Assembly (NCBI GenBank): GCA_937887565.1
Contig: CALABS010000074.1
Span: 1 to 64,000 of the forward strand
DNA from: an uncultured Rhodospirillaceae bacterium
Lineage (GTDB): Bacteria; Pseudomonadota; Alphaproteobacteria; Rhodospirillales; Magnetospirillaceae
Reading direction: 5' to 3'
DNA: 64,000 bases
Every line of letters starts with the position of its first letter. The stretch's first letter is position 1. The translations under genes and the position numbers were made by a program. The notes beneath the pieces were generated by a model, which saw nothing but the letters and a program-made list of their open reading frames with translations, was not told the origin of the DNA and ran no database searches. Positions 1-7,651 of this stretch are shown here, one piece after another.

Positions 1-42
1 GGAACCACCAATAGACCGTCTGCCACGGCGGGAAATGGATAG

Positions 43-325
43 GCAGCATCCGCCATCTACCTCAACGAGATCGACGTGGACCCCGGGCTCCGCCAGGGCT
101 TTCCCGAGGATGAGGCGGACTTCGCCGCCCTGATCACGGCGCTGCAGGCCGCCGGCAGGATCATCGACGCGCGCGCGACGGAAGCGCCCCCGAGGATGCC
201 ATGCGAGGCCGGCTGATTGCCCACTTGGCAGCCCTCGCCCTGGCTATCGAACAGGCCGGAAGCCCGGACAAGGTGGGCAGGGCCGTAGCCGTGTTCCGCA
301 AGGCCATCGCCCGCCAGCCCATCCC
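43..325 (+). pseudogene. gene fragments at the left edge
   Basis: Two protein-like plus-strand stretches are visible. One is open from 43 to a TGA at 216-218 and has no start codon; a TAG at 40 closes it upstream. It reads YLNEIDVDPGLRQGF and then an acidic helix-forming segment. The second begins with ATG at 201 and is protein-like for about 40 residues (LIAHLAALALAIEQAG) before it becomes antisense to the neighbouring minus-strand gene near 325. Both look like remnants joined by a rearrangement. I do not recognise either. Confidence 0.35.
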
Positions 326-794
326 TGTCCCCGGCCAGGTCGCGGGCGCGCTGGTCGATGTGGCGGCGGACGGCGTGCAGGGCGCCGAACTCGGCGCAGA
401 CGGCCTCTTGCGGGGTCAGGGCCTTGAAGCCGCAGGCCTCCACCAGGTGGTGGAGGGCGCGCCAGTCGCCGGTGACCAGGCCCAGGGCGCGCAGGGCGTC
501 CACCGGAATGCGGCGGTCGTCCTGGCTGGGCGCCGCCCACTGGTCCAGCTGGGTCTTGGTGACCCGGCGTCCGAGGTGCTTGGACATGGCCTCGGCCACG
601 TCGTCGCGGCGCAGGGGCAGAAGGCTGCGGTGGGCGGCGTCGTCCAGGGTGGTGGCGATCACCTCGCGCAGGTCGCGGTCGAAGCTGGAAGCCTCGGCCT
701 GGTCGGCGGCCATCTTCTCGGGGGCGGTCGGCTCGATGAAGAAGCCGAACACGCCCTGTTTGTCGTCACCGGGGCGAGGCTTACGCTTGCTCAT
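57..794 (-). CDS. phage CII-like HTH protein with a broken 3' end
   Basis: The first ~155 residues look like a phage early regulator. A conserved segment around residues 65-125 (VTKTQLDQWAAPSQDDRRIP, then ALGLVTGDWRALHHLVEACGF) resembles CII-like proteins of transposable phages that bind DNA through an HTH. The ATG overlaps the stop of the Ner-like gene upstream (ATGA type), so the two are co-transcribed. After about residue 158 (position ~325) the frame stays open but turns into low-complexity sequence antisense to the plus-strand fragments. The natural C-terminus has therefore probably been replaced at a junction. Intact phages of this type would have transposase genes downstream; none is seen here. 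Confidence 0.5.
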   Translation of the reverse strand: MSKRKPRPGDDKQGVFGFFIEPTAPEKMAADQAEASSFDRDLREVIATTLDDAAHRSLLPLRRDDVAEAMSKHLGRRVTKTQLDQWAAPSQDDRRIPVDALRALGLVTGDWRALHHLVEACGFKALTPQEAVCAEFGALHAVRRHIDQRARDLAGDRDGLAGDGLAEHGYGPAHLVRASGLFDSQGEGCQVGNQPASHGILGGASVARASMILPAACSAVIRAAKSASSSGKPWRSPGSTSISLR

Positions 795-1087
795 TTCCGC
801 ACCTGCTTTTGACGATGACCGCGCCGGCCGGCGCGGCTATTCTTGGCACCAGAGGAAAGACGGTTTCCGTCGGTGTCGAACCAGCGGGGCCACAGGACAT
901 GCAAGGATTGGCCGATCAGCTCCGCAATGGCGCGGTTGGCGGCCGGAACTGGCTTCTGGAAGGCTACGCGACAGGCGCTGTCGCAAAGGCCGACGGAACG
1001 CGAAAGGCCCGACAAGCTCATACCGCGCTTGCGGACCTCGGCCTTGATGTCCTCTGGGTGCCACTGCTTCGGCTTGGCGAAAGCCAT
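791..1087 (-). CDS. Ner-like (Nlp) winged-helix DNA-binding protein
   Basis: A 98-residue protein with the Ner/Nlp signature: WHPEDIKAEVRKRGMSLSGLSRSVGL, then AFQKPVPAANRAIAELIGQSLHVLWPRWF. In Mu-like phages Ner represses the early promoter and the repressor promoter so that lytic growth can proceed. The position fits: it is divergent from a repressor-type HTH gene at 1250 across a 162-bp control region and is followed at once by a second HTH gene. The basic tail (RAGRRGHRQKQVRK) is longer than in Mu Ner. Family assignment rests on the motif and on gene order. Confidence 0.75.
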   Translation of the reverse strand: MAFAKPKQWHPEDIKAEVRKRGMSLSGLSRSVGLCDSACRVAFQKPVPAANRAIAELIGQSLHVLWPRWFDTDGNRLSSGAKNSRAGRRGHRQKQVRK

Positions 1088-1249
1088 CCCGTCTCCCCTT
1101 GACCGCCCCGGCCTGCCAGCCGGGTTTTCGCAGTCGGTAAAAGTAACGAACGTGACTAACAGTAAGGCAAGTTTTGGCGCCCCGGCAAGCCTGTTTTGGC
1201 ATTTCGGGGTTAGGGGTTTACGTCAAAGGTGGCCTTTGGGGGAAAATGC
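1088..1249. promoter_or_regulatory. divergent early/repressor control region of the Mu-like remnant
   Basis: This 162-bp gap separates the Ner-like gene from the repressor gene and must hold both promoters. It contains two copies of GTTTTGGC about 30 bp apart (near 1171 and 1192) and a GC-rich inverted segment near 1110. These are candidate repressor or Ner sites, but I cannot assign them individually. A GGGGGAA sequence 6 nt before ATG 1250 serves as ribosome-binding site for the repressor. Confidence 0.4.
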
Positions 1250-1747
1250 ATGGCGGATCAAGGCGATAAGGCAAGCCCGAAACGGCATGTTTTCATTTCG
1301 CACGACGCGCATGACGAGGAACTAAAGGCCGAAATCGGCCATCGGCTGGTTCAGGCGGTCAAGGCGGCGGGCGGAAATCAGATCGTGTCGGCCAAAAGTG
1401 GCGTGCCACTGCGGACCCTAGGCAACCTGCTGGGCGGCCAGGAAATGAAGGTCAGCCAAGCCATCCGCCTGGCCGAGGCCACCGGCGTGTCGGTGCAATG
1501 GCTGCTGCTGGGGAAGGACCCGGTGGCCGCCGATCCAGGTGCGCCGGCTGGCGGCGTCGATGAAGACTTGATGCGCGATGTCGTTGAAGTGGTTGAGGAA
1601 TTTTTGTCTGGCCGGAAGCTGTATCTGGCGGCTTCGAAGAAGTGGGACGTGTACCGGGCCTTCTACGAACTGGCCGCCGAAGGCGAATTGGACAACAAGC
1701 CGAAGGCGTTGCAGAACCTTGAGCGCCTGGTGCGGCTGGCATCGTGA
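1250..1747 (+). CDS. phage-type HTH transcriptional repressor
   Basis: About 165 residues. An XRE-like HTH spans roughly residues 20-75 (IGHRLVQAVKAAGGNQIV, then SGVPLRTLGNLLGGQEMKVS, AIRLAEATGVSVQWLLLG), followed by a linker and a helical C-terminus. The layout is that of a Mu/B3-type c repressor, divergent from ner. ATG 1250 is preferred over the in-frame codon at 1229 because it has a GGGGGAA site about 6 nt upstream and starts directly before the polar N-terminus. The next gene begins inside its stop codon. There is no LexA-like Ser/Lys peptidase domain, so it is unlikely to be cleaved by RecA. Confidence 0.7.
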   Translation: MADQGDKASPKRHVFISHDAHDEELKAEIGHRLVQAVKAAGGNQIVSAKSGVPLRTLGNLLGGQEMKVSQAIRLAEATGVSVQWLLLGKDPVAADPGAPAGGVDEDLMRDVVEVVEEFLSGRKLYLAASKKWDVYRAFYELAAEGELDNKPKALQNLERLVRLAS

Positions 1748-2046
1748 TGGACGACAGGAAGGCAAGGCTGCGGGCGCTGCTGGCGTCCGTCGCGGGGTCC
1801 AATGACAACGGGCCGGCGGACGACGAAGCCAGGCAGCGGTTGATCGTTGAGGCCAGGATAGGCGGCCTCTTGATTTCAGAAGGGGATGACGTGGCCGAAG
1901 AGTTCCGGCGTCAGGTTGAGTTTCGCTTCGGAAAGGGAGAGCTGTCCGCCCTCCCCATTACGGAATTGGCGGAATTGGTGCAGATGATCGGGACAATGAT
2001 GAAGCGCGCCAGACTGCTGGCCAGGGTGAAGGAGAGGAAGTCATGA
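1747..2046 (+). CDS. small acidic protein of unknown function
   Basis: About 99 residues. The start codon overlaps the stop of the repressor gene (TGATG), so translation is coupled. The sequence is charged and helical (DEARQRLIVEARIGGLL, then VAEEFRRQVEFRFGKGELSALP), with no signal peptide and no motif I recognise. Its place between the repressor and a secreted protein suggests a lysogeny-expressed accessory gene of the prophage remnant. That role is inference from position only. Confidence 0.55.
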   Translation: MDDRKARLRALLASVAGSNDNGPADDEARQRLIVEARIGGLLISEGDDVAEEFRRQVEFRFGKGELSALPITELAELVQMIGTMMKRARLLARVKERKS

Positions 2047-2483
2047 AGTGGATGCTGTCCGTCCTCGCGGTTCTTTTCCCCGTTGCGGCCTTCGCGGCCG
2101 ACTTCTCCATGGCCGAGGCCAACCTGTCATCCACCTACGGGGTCGCGTTCGATCATGCGACCGCCGATGGACAGCGCCAGGCCACCGGCATGGGCAAGGC
2201 CCAAATGGTCCGCTTCATCGGCCCCGCCGATGAATACCTGACCGCCGAGGCGGCCGTGGACCTGCGGCCCGCCAATCTAGCCGCCAGCCGCAAATTCATG
2301 GTGGACGTGGCCCGGTGGATGGTGCCCGACAAGGGCTGGGGCGACGCCGAACGTTTCATTGAACGCGGATTGGCCCGCCTCAAGACGGCCGAGAAGGCTT
2401 CCGCCAAGATCGGCGGCCGGTCGCTTACGCTGGAGCGTTCCAGCGATGTGATGGCCAAGCTGACCGTCGGCGGCGGGAAGTGA
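2043..2483 (+). CDS. secreted protein of unknown function
   Basis: 146 residues beginning with a clear Sec signal peptide (MKWMLSVLAVLFPVAAFAAD; cleavage likely after AFA). The mature part is small and mixed, with FSMAEANLSSTYGVAFDHAT near its start and an AERFIERGLARLKTAEKASA helix. It overlaps the previous gene by 4 nt (ATGA), making a three-gene unit with the repressor. I do not recognise the family. A lysogeny-expressed exported protein that alters the host surface or excludes other phages is possible, but nothing in the sequence shows it. Confidence 0.55.
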   Translation: MKWMLSVLAVLFPVAAFAADFSMAEANLSSTYGVAFDHATADGQRQATGMGKAQMVRFIGPADEYLTAEAAVDLRPANLAASRKFMVDVARWMVPDKGWGDAERFIERGLARLKTAEKASAKIGGRSLTLERSSDVMAKLTVGGGK

Positions 2484-2495
2484 GGGGTGGGGCCT

Positions 2496-2656
2496 GTCTA
2501 AAATCGCGCGCCGATTACCCGATGGCGTGCGACCCGCCGTCTAAAATCGCGGGTGGTCGTTCTGTCTTGAAGTCCTCTTTAAGACCACCCCTCGCCCGGC
2601 GGTTTTCATGGTGTCCGCCGTCTCACTTCATCCCGGCCCGTCTCACTTAATCCCGG
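2496..2656. repeat. two pairs of short direct repeats, candidate Mu-like end sites
   Basis: GTCTAAAATCGCG occurs at 2496-2508 and 2539-2551. CCGTCTCACTTCATCCCGG at 2618-2636 and CCGTCTCACTTAATCCCGG at 2638-2656 differ at one base and lie 20 bp apart. In Mu-like phages the genome end next to the repressor gene carries several transposase-binding repeats, and these lie on the outer side of the repressor operon. No terminal dinucleotide or target duplication could be fixed. The stretch 2484-2811 holds no convincing gene. Confidence 0.45.
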
Positions 2657-2811
2657 GTCAGGAGTGTCCAAAACCAAGCACCTGGTTACACCCAGGAGGA
2701 TGCCCAATGCCCGGGCCTGCCGTCCTCGATCGAGGGCCGGCATGCGACTTTTGCTCTGGTGATACCCCGGTGATACCCGGCCCCGGCAGATCGACCACAG
2801 CCCACAAATGG

Positions 2812-2846
2812 AAAGCCCCCGAAAGGCGTTACCTTTCAGGGGCTTA
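2812..2846 (-). terminator. terminator after tRNA-Phe
   Basis: AAGCCCC pairs with GGGGCTT and an inner GAAAGG pairs with CCTTTC around a CGTTA loop. Read on the minus strand, the stem directly follows the 3' end of the tRNA and ends in GGGGGCTTT. It is a standard intrinsic terminator. Confidence 0.75.
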
Positions 2847-2849
2847 GAA

Positions 2850-2925
2850 TGGTGCCCAGGGGCGGAATCGAACCACCGACACTGCGATTTTCAGTCGCAT
2901 GCTCTACCAACTGAGCTACCTGGGC
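2850..2925 (-). tRNA. tRNA-Phe (GAA)
   Basis: A 76-nt cloverleaf on the minus strand with acceptor pair GCCCAGG/CCTGGGC, discriminator A and an encoded CCA. The D-arm is GCTC...GAGC, the anticodon loop CTGAAAA has anticodon GAA, and the T-loop is TTCGATT. A terminator hairpin follows. Confidence 0.95.
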
Positions 2926-3009
2926 ACCGGTCGCCGTTGGCGAAGAGGAGGCGCTTATAACGGGTTTCCGGGCGGCTGGCAAGCCCCTGGGGACGGATTT
3001 TTCGCGGTC

Positions 3010-3201
3010 TCAGTCGTCGTCGCGGCGGAGCGGCTCGGCGGCCGGTTCGTCGGTCTCGACGCGGTAGACGCCGCCCAGCCAGCGGTGCAGGTCGACATCG
3101 GCGCAGCGGGCCGAGCAGAAGGGGGTGAAGCTCGGCGCGGGGGGCTTGCCGCAGACCGGGCAGGGCTTGTTGGAATTGGCGGGCTTGTCCTTGGCGGGCA
3201 C
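3010..3201 (-). CDS. yacG: DNA gyrase inhibitor / zinc-binding protein YacG
   Basis: 63 residues with the family four-cysteine zinc site: CPVCGKPPAP followed by PFCSARCADVDLHRWLGGVYRV. In E. coli, YacG binds GyrB and inhibits gyrase. The C-terminus is acidic (EPAAEPLRRDDD). The start lies 2 nt beyond the rng stop, so it ends the maf-rng-yacG run as in many alphaproteobacteria. Confidence 0.92.
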   Translation of the reverse strand: MPAKDKPANSNKPCPVCGKPPAPSFTPFCSARCADVDLHRWLGGVYRVETDEPAAEPLRRDDD

Positions 3202-3203
3202 GG

Positions 3204-4502
3204 TCAGGTCACCTCCTCGATCATCCAGTCCTCGCGGGGGCGGGCGCGGTCGGCGCGCACCGCCAGCGGCCGGCCGATGCGGGATTCGGCCTCGGCCACC
3301 GCCTCGGGGCAGGCGCTCAGTTCGGCCGCCACCTCGGCCGCCACGGTCAGCGCCAGGGCGCGGCCGGGCCGGTGCGCGGCCTCGGCGACGGCGGCGCGCA
3401 GGGCGGCGCGGGCGGCGGCGGCGGCCGAGGCCCGCGTGCCGGACTCCAGCATCAGTTCGGCCAGGGCGGGGCCGCGCCGCTCGCGGGTCATCTCGACGAG
3501 CCCCAGCGGCGACACGCCGAACACATGGGTGGGCACCGGGTCGTCCGCCACCGCCCGCCGCAACTCCTCGGCCAGCCGCGCCAGCGAGCCCTTGCCGCCG
3601 CCGGAGACGAAATCCACCACGATCTGGCCGCCGATGGAGCGCAAGCGCAACTGGCGGGCGATCTCGGCCACCGCCTGGGCGTTGGCGTCGGCGGGGCGGG
3701 ACGGCCCCGAATCCACGTCGATGGCGGTCAGTGCCTGAGTCCGCTCAATGACCAGCCGGCCGCCGCCGGGCAGCGGCGCCACGGGGGCCAGGGCGGCGGC
3801 GAAGGCCTCCTCGACGTCGTCATCGAAGGTGGCGCCCCTCTCGACCAGGGCGCCGAAGCGGGCGCGGGCGGCCGCGAAGGCGGCGGCGTCGTCCACCATC
3901 ACGCGGACGACGTCGGGGTGGTCGGCCAGCAGCCGGGCCAGCGGGTCGGGGCGCCACAGCAGCGCCGGCGCCCGGGCGCCCGCCCGGGCGGAGTCGACGG
4001 CGCCCCAGTCGGCCCGCAGGGCGGCCAGCTCGGCCGCCAGGTCCCCGGCCGAGGCGCGGGCGGCGGCGGTGCGCACCACCACTCCCTCGCCCTCGGCCAC
4101 CAGCGCCGCCGCCGCCTCGCGCAGCCGCTCGCGGTCGGCGGCGTCCAGGCGGCGCGACAGGCTGAAGCCGGGCCGCAACGGCGACAGCGCGAGGAAACGG
4201 CCGGCGAAGGAGATGTCGGCGGTCAGCAGCGCCCCCTTGGCGCCGTGGCCGTCGGCGCGGGCCTGCACCAACACGGCGCTCCCCTGGGTCAGCCCCTGGC
4301 CGCCGGGCAGGAAGCCCGGCCGCGCCAGGCCGATCTCCACGAAGGCGGCATCGATGCGGGGCGCCACCTCGACGACGCGGCCCAGGAACACGGCGCCGGC
4401 GACCGTGCCGGCGCGGGCGACCGAGAATTCCGCCGGACGTCCGTCCTCGACCACCGCCAGCCGGGTCTCGCCCGGACCCCAGGCCATGCGGATCTCAGCC
4501 AT
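3204..4502 (-). CDS. rng: ribonuclease E/G family protein
   Basis: 432 residues. An S1-type RNA-binding segment is near the N-terminus (GAVFLGRVVEVAPRIDAAFVEIG), followed by the RNase H-like catalytic part. The two metal-binding Asp residues are visible in TAIDVDSG and GGQIVVDFV. It cleaves single-stranded RNA, with roles in rRNA maturation and mRNA decay. I see neither the CPxC zinc-link that normally builds the RNase E tetramer nor a scaffold tail, so this is a compact form. ATG 4502 overlaps the end of maf by 8 nt. A longer open frame upstream is antisense to maf and was not used. Confidence 0.9.
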   Translation of the reverse strand: MAEIRMAWGPGETRLAVVEDGRPAEFSVARAGTVAGAVFLGRVVEVAPRIDAAFVEIGLARPGFLPGGQGLTQGSAVLVQARADGHGAKGALLTADISFAGRFLALSPLRPGFSLSRRLDAADRERLREAAAALVAEGEGVVVRTAAARASAGDLAAELAALRADWGAVDSARAGARAPALLWRPDPLARLLADHPDVVRVMVDDAAAFAAARARFGALVERGATFDDDVEEAFAAALAPVAPLPGGGRLVIERTQALTAIDVDSGPSRPADANAQAVAEIARQLRLRSIGGQIVVDFVSGGGKGSLARLAEELRRAVADDPVPTHVFGVSPLGLVEMTRERRGPALAELMLESGTRASAAAAARAALRAAVAEAAHRPGRALALTVAAEVAAELSACPEAVAEAESRIGRPLAVRADRARPREDWMIEEVT

Positions 4503-5085
4503 GGAGCCCGAGGCCCCGGAGCAGCCCGCCGGTCTCGAACAGCGGCAGCCCCACCACGTTGGAATAGGAGCCGAGGACCTGCCGCACATACAGCGCCGCC
4601 AGCCCCTGGATGGCGTAGCCGCCGGCCTTGCCGTGCCACTCGCCCGAGGCGATGTAGGCCTCGACCTCGGCATGGTCCAGGCGCTTGAAGGTGACGCTGG
4701 TGGTGACCAGCCGGGTGTGGGCCCTGCCCTCGGGGGTCACCAGGCACAGCCCGCCATGGACGCGGTGGCGGCGCCCCGACAGCAGGTCGAGGCAGCGGCG
4801 CGCCGTGCGCTCGTCCTCGGCCTTGGGCAGGATGCGGCGGCCGCAGGCGACGACGGTGTCGGCGGCCAGCACGAACAGGCCGGGATGGCGGGAAACGACG
4901 GCGCAGGCCTTTTCCTCGGCCAGGCGGGCGGCATGGGGAGCCGGCAGTTCGCCCTTGCGCGGACTCTCGTCCACGTCGGCGGGATCGACGGCGCCGGGGA
5001 TCAAACCGATCTGGCGAAGGAGGTCGAGCCGGCGGGGCGAGGCGGAGGCAAGGACAAGCCTGGGACAGACGACGGGTTCGCCCAC
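4495..5085 (-). CDS. maf: Maf nucleotide pyrophosphatase
   Basis: 196 residues with the Maf core: LVLASASPRRLDLLRQIGL, the DVDES segment, AADTVV with the catalytic Asp, and a C-terminal GYAIQGLAALYVRQVLGSYSNVVGLPL. Maf enzymes hydrolyse non-canonical or modified NTPs to NMPs. It sits between infA and rng, overlapping rng, in the typical alphaproteobacterial order. The substrate class (dTTP/UTP type or m7GTP type) cannot be fixed from the sequence alone. Confidence 0.93.
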   Translation of the reverse strand: MGEPVVCPRLVLASASPRRLDLLRQIGLIPGAVDPADVDESPRKGELPAPHAARLAEEKACAVVSRHPGLFVLAADTVVACGRRILPKAEDERTARRCLDLLSGRRHRVHGGLCLVTPEGRAHTRLVTTSVTFKRLDHAEVEAYIASGEWHGKAGGYAIQGLAALYVRQVLGSYSNVVGLPLFETGGLLRGLGLHG

Positions 5086-5094
5086 GGGACCGGC

Positions 5095-5313
5095 TTACTT
5101 GAAACGGAAGGTGATGCGACCCTTGGTCAGGTCGTAGGGCGTCATCTCGACATTGACCCGGTCGCCGGCCAGGACGCGGATGCGGTTCTTGCGCATCTTG
5201 CCCGAGGTATGGGCCAGGATTTCGTGCTCGTTGTCCAGCTTGACCCGGAACATGGCGTTGGGCAGAAGCTCGACCACGGTGCCCGAAAACTCGATCACAT
5301 CCTCTTTCGGCAT
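5095..5313 (-). CDS. infA: translation initiation factor IF-1
   Basis: 72 residues, the normal length. It is a single OB-fold beginning MPKEDVIEFSGTVVELLPNAMF and ending PYDLTKGRITFRFK. IF-1 binds the ribosomal A site on the 30S subunit during initiation. An in-frame upstream codon would add MAGGGA, but the conserved N-terminus is MPKED, so ATG 5313 is chosen. It lies 9 nt upstream of maf. Confidence 0.97.
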   Translation of the reverse strand: MPKEDVIEFSGTVVELLPNAMFRVKLDNEHEILAHTSGKMRKNRIRVLAGDRVNVEMTPYDLTKGRITFRFK

Positions 5314-5424
5314 TGCTCCTCCGCCAGCCACGACTTATGGGCGGTGGAAAGTTGAGCTTTCGCAGGGATTTGGTCAAGAGCTTTCACCGGCCGGCGACCG
5401 CATGCCCCCTCCCCGCCCGATGAC

Positions 5425-5868
5425 TTACCCGTGCCCCATCCCCGGCGGCGGGAAGCGGTCGCGGATGCGGCGCATCAGGTCGTCGCGGACCTGGCGATAG
5501 GCGTCGAGGCGGGCCTCGCGGCTGCCTTCGATCAGGGTGGGATCGAAGGTGGGCCAGAACTCGACATCGCAGGCGTTGGTGCGGGTCAGTTCCACCGCCT
5601 TGTGCTGGGCCTCGGGCGACAGCGACACCACCACGTCGAAACTGTCGTCCTCCAACTCGTCGAAGGTCTTGGAACGGTGCCGGGAGACATCGATGCCGAT
5701 CTCCTCCATCACCTGGACCACGAACGGGTCGGGCTCGCCGGCCTTCACCCCCACCGAATCCACGTAGATGCGGGTGCCGTGCAGGCGCTTGAGGATTCCC
5801 TCGGCCATGGGCGAGCGGATGGCGTTCATGGTGCAGCAGAACAGGACGGCCGATGGCAGCTCGCCCAC
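5425..5868 (-). CDS. low-molecular-weight phosphotyrosine phosphatase family protein
   Basis: 147 residues. The N-terminal loop CTMNAIRSPMAEG gives the CX5R signature, and the general-acid DP motif is in FWPTFDPTL near the C-terminus. This is the arsenate-reductase/LMW-PTP-like protein found between UPF0262 and infA in many alphaproteobacteria. Its substrate is not established. It starts 3 nt after the UPF0262 gene stops, so the two are co-transcribed. Confidence 0.85.
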   Translation of the reverse strand: MGELPSAVLFCCTMNAIRSPMAEGILKRLHGTRIYVDSVGVKAGEPDPFVVQVMEEIGIDVSRHRSKTFDELEDDSFDVVVSLSPEAQHKAVELTRTNACDVEFWPTFDPTLIEGSREARLDAYRQVRDDLMRRIRDRFPPPGMGHG

Positions 5869-5871
5869 GTC

Positions 5872-6348
5872 CTATCCCCGGATATGCAGGACACAGATCA
5901 AGGTGAACAGGCGGCGGGCGGTGTCGAAGTCGATGTCGACCCGCCCCATCAGCCGCTCCTTGAGCAGTTCCGACCCCTCGTTGTGCAGGCCGCGCCGGCC
6001 CATGTCGATGGCCTCGATCTGCGACGGCGACGATTTCTTGATGGCCTGGTAATAGCTGTCGCAGATCAGGAAATAGTCCTTCACCACCGACTTGAACGGG
6101 GCCAGCGGCAGCGGCACCTCGGCCAGGGGATGGTCCTCCTGGGTGCGGATGTCGAAGATCAGCCGGTTGTCGTCCAGGCGCAGGTGCAGGTTATAGGGAC
6201 CGCGGAACCCCTCGCCGATGGGGGCGAAGTAGTTTTCCTCCAACAGGTCGTAGATGGCGATGGCGCGCTCGTGCTCGACCTCGGGGCGGCGGCGCACCAT
6301 GGTCTTCTCGTCCAGTTGGACGTGCACGATGCGCTGCCGGTGCGGCAT
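5872..6348 (-). CDS. UPF0262 family protein
   Basis: 158 residues with family hallmarks: VEHERAIAIYDLLEENYF, LHLRLDDNRLIFDIR, PFKSVVKDYFLICDSYYQAI and AIDMGRRGLHNEGSELL. The function is unknown. It is a conserved alphaproteobacterial neighbour of hisD and sits 4 nt downstream of it here. No signal peptide or membrane segment is visible. Confidence 0.9.
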   Translation of the reverse strand: MPHRQRIVHVQLDEKTMVRRRPEVEHERAIAIYDLLEENYFAPIGEGFRGPYNLHLRLDDNRLIFDIRTQEDHPLAEVPLPLAPFKSVVKDYFLICDSYYQAIKKSSPSQIEAIDMGRRGLHNEGSELLKERLMGRVDIDFDTARRLFTLICVLHIRG

Positions 6349-6352
6349 CGCC

Positions 6353-7651
6353 CTAGCCCCTGCCCATATTCATGCGGATCGCCACCGACAGGGCGTGGGC
6401 GCCCAATCCCTCGGCCTCGGCCAGGGTCACCGCCGCCGGGCCGATGGAAGCCAGCGCGCCGGCGTCGCAGCCGATCAGGGTGGTCCGCTTCATGAAGTCG
6501 AACACGCCGAGCCCCGACGAGAACCGAGCCGAGCGCGCGGTGGGCAGCACGTGGTTGGGCCCGCCCACATAGTCGCCGATGGCCTCGGGCGTGTGGCGGC
6601 CCAGGAAGATGGCGCCCGCGTGGCGCACCCGGGCGGCCAGGGCGTCGGGGTCGGCCACCGCCAGCTCCAGGTGCTCGGGCGCCACCCGGTCGACGATGGG
6701 CAGGGCATCGTCCAGGCTGGGTACCACGATGATGGCGCCGTGGGCGTCCCAGCTCTCGCGGGCGATGGCGGCGCGCGGCAGGGTCTTGAGGTGGCCGTCC
6801 ACCGCCTCGGCCACCCGGCGGCCGAACTCGGCGTCGGTGGTGACCAGGATGCTCTGGGCGGCGGTGTCGTGCTCGGCCTGGCTCAGGAGGTCGGCGGCGA
6901 TCCAGGCCGGATCGTTGTCGCCATCGGCCACCACCAGGATCTCGGAGGGGCCGGCGATCATGTCGATGCCGACGGTGCCGAACACCTGCCGCTTGGCGGC
7001 GGCCACATAGGCGTTGCCCGGGCCGACGATCTTGTCCACCGGCCGGATGGTGCGGGTGCCATAGGCCAGCGCGCCCACCGCCTGGGCGCCGCCGACCCGG
7101 TAGATCTCGTCCACCCCGGCCAGCCTGGCTGCGGCCAGCACCAGCGGGTTGAGGCGGCCGCCGGGGCTGGGCACCACCATCACCAGCCGCCCGACACCGG
7201 CGACCTTGGCGGGGATGGCGTTCATCAGCACCGAGGACGGATAGGCGGCGGTGCCGCCGGGCACGTACAGGCCGGCGGCGTCGATGGCGGTCCAGCGCTG
7301 GCCCAGGCGCACACCGGCGGCGTCGGTGAAGGCGTAGCCCTGGGGCAGCTGGCGGCGATGGAACTCGCCGATCCGCTCGGCGGCCAAAGCCAGTGCGTCC
7401 AGCAATTCCTTGTCGCAGGACGCGGCGGCCGTCTCGACCTCGTCGGCGGTGATGCGCAGGGCGTCGGGGGTCAGCTCCAGGCGGTCGAAGCGGGCGGTAT
7501 ACTCGATCAGGGCCGAATCGCCGCGCCGACGCACGTCGGCCAGCACCCCGGCGACCACCGCGTTGACGTCCTCGTCGGTCTCGCGCTTGGACGAGATCAG
7601 CGCGCCGAAGCGGTCCTCGAAATCGTCCTGGCGGGAATCAAGCAGCTGCAT
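6353..7651 (-). CDS. hisD: histidinol dehydrogenase
   Basis: 432 residues, the usual length. It performs the last two steps of histidine synthesis, oxidising L-histidinol to histidine with NAD and zinc. Visible hallmarks are GLYVPGGTAAYPSSVLMNAIPAKVAG split over the early core, VDKIVGPGNAYVAAAKRQVFG, DMIAGPSEILVVAD and the C-terminal VGGPNHVLPT. It overlaps hisG by 14 nt, which suggests translational coupling. Confidence 0.97.
   Translation of the reverse strand: MQLLDSRQDDFEDRFGALISSKRETDEDVNAVVAGVLADVRRRGDSALIEYTARFDRLELTPDALRITADEVETAAASCDKELLDALALAAERIGEFHRRQLPQGYAFTDAAGVRLGQRWTAIDAAGLYVPGGTAAYPSSVLMNAIPAKVAGVGRLVMVVPSPGGRLNPLVLAAARLAGVDEIYRVGGAQAVGALAYGTRTIRPVDKIVGPGNAYVAAAKRQVFGTVGIDMIAGPSEILVVADGDNDPAWIAADLLSQAEHDTAAQSILVTTDAEFGRRVAEAVDGHLKTLPRAAIARESWDAHGAIIVVPSLDDALPIVDRVAPEHLELAVADPDALAARVRHAGAIFLGRHTPEAIGDYVGGPNHVLPTARSARFSSGLGVFDFMKRTTLIGCDAGALASIGPAAVTLAEAEGLGAHALSVAIRMNMGRG

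Noticed and set aside
2608..2847. Open frame of 79 codons before tRNA-Phe
   Set aside because: It runs through the direct repeats and the tRNA terminator and has no ribosome-binding site.
3372..4688. Plus-strand open frame of 438 codons opposite rng
   Set aside because: Gly/Gln/His/Arg-rich antisense reading typical of high-GC genes; rng and maf on the other strand are unmistakable.
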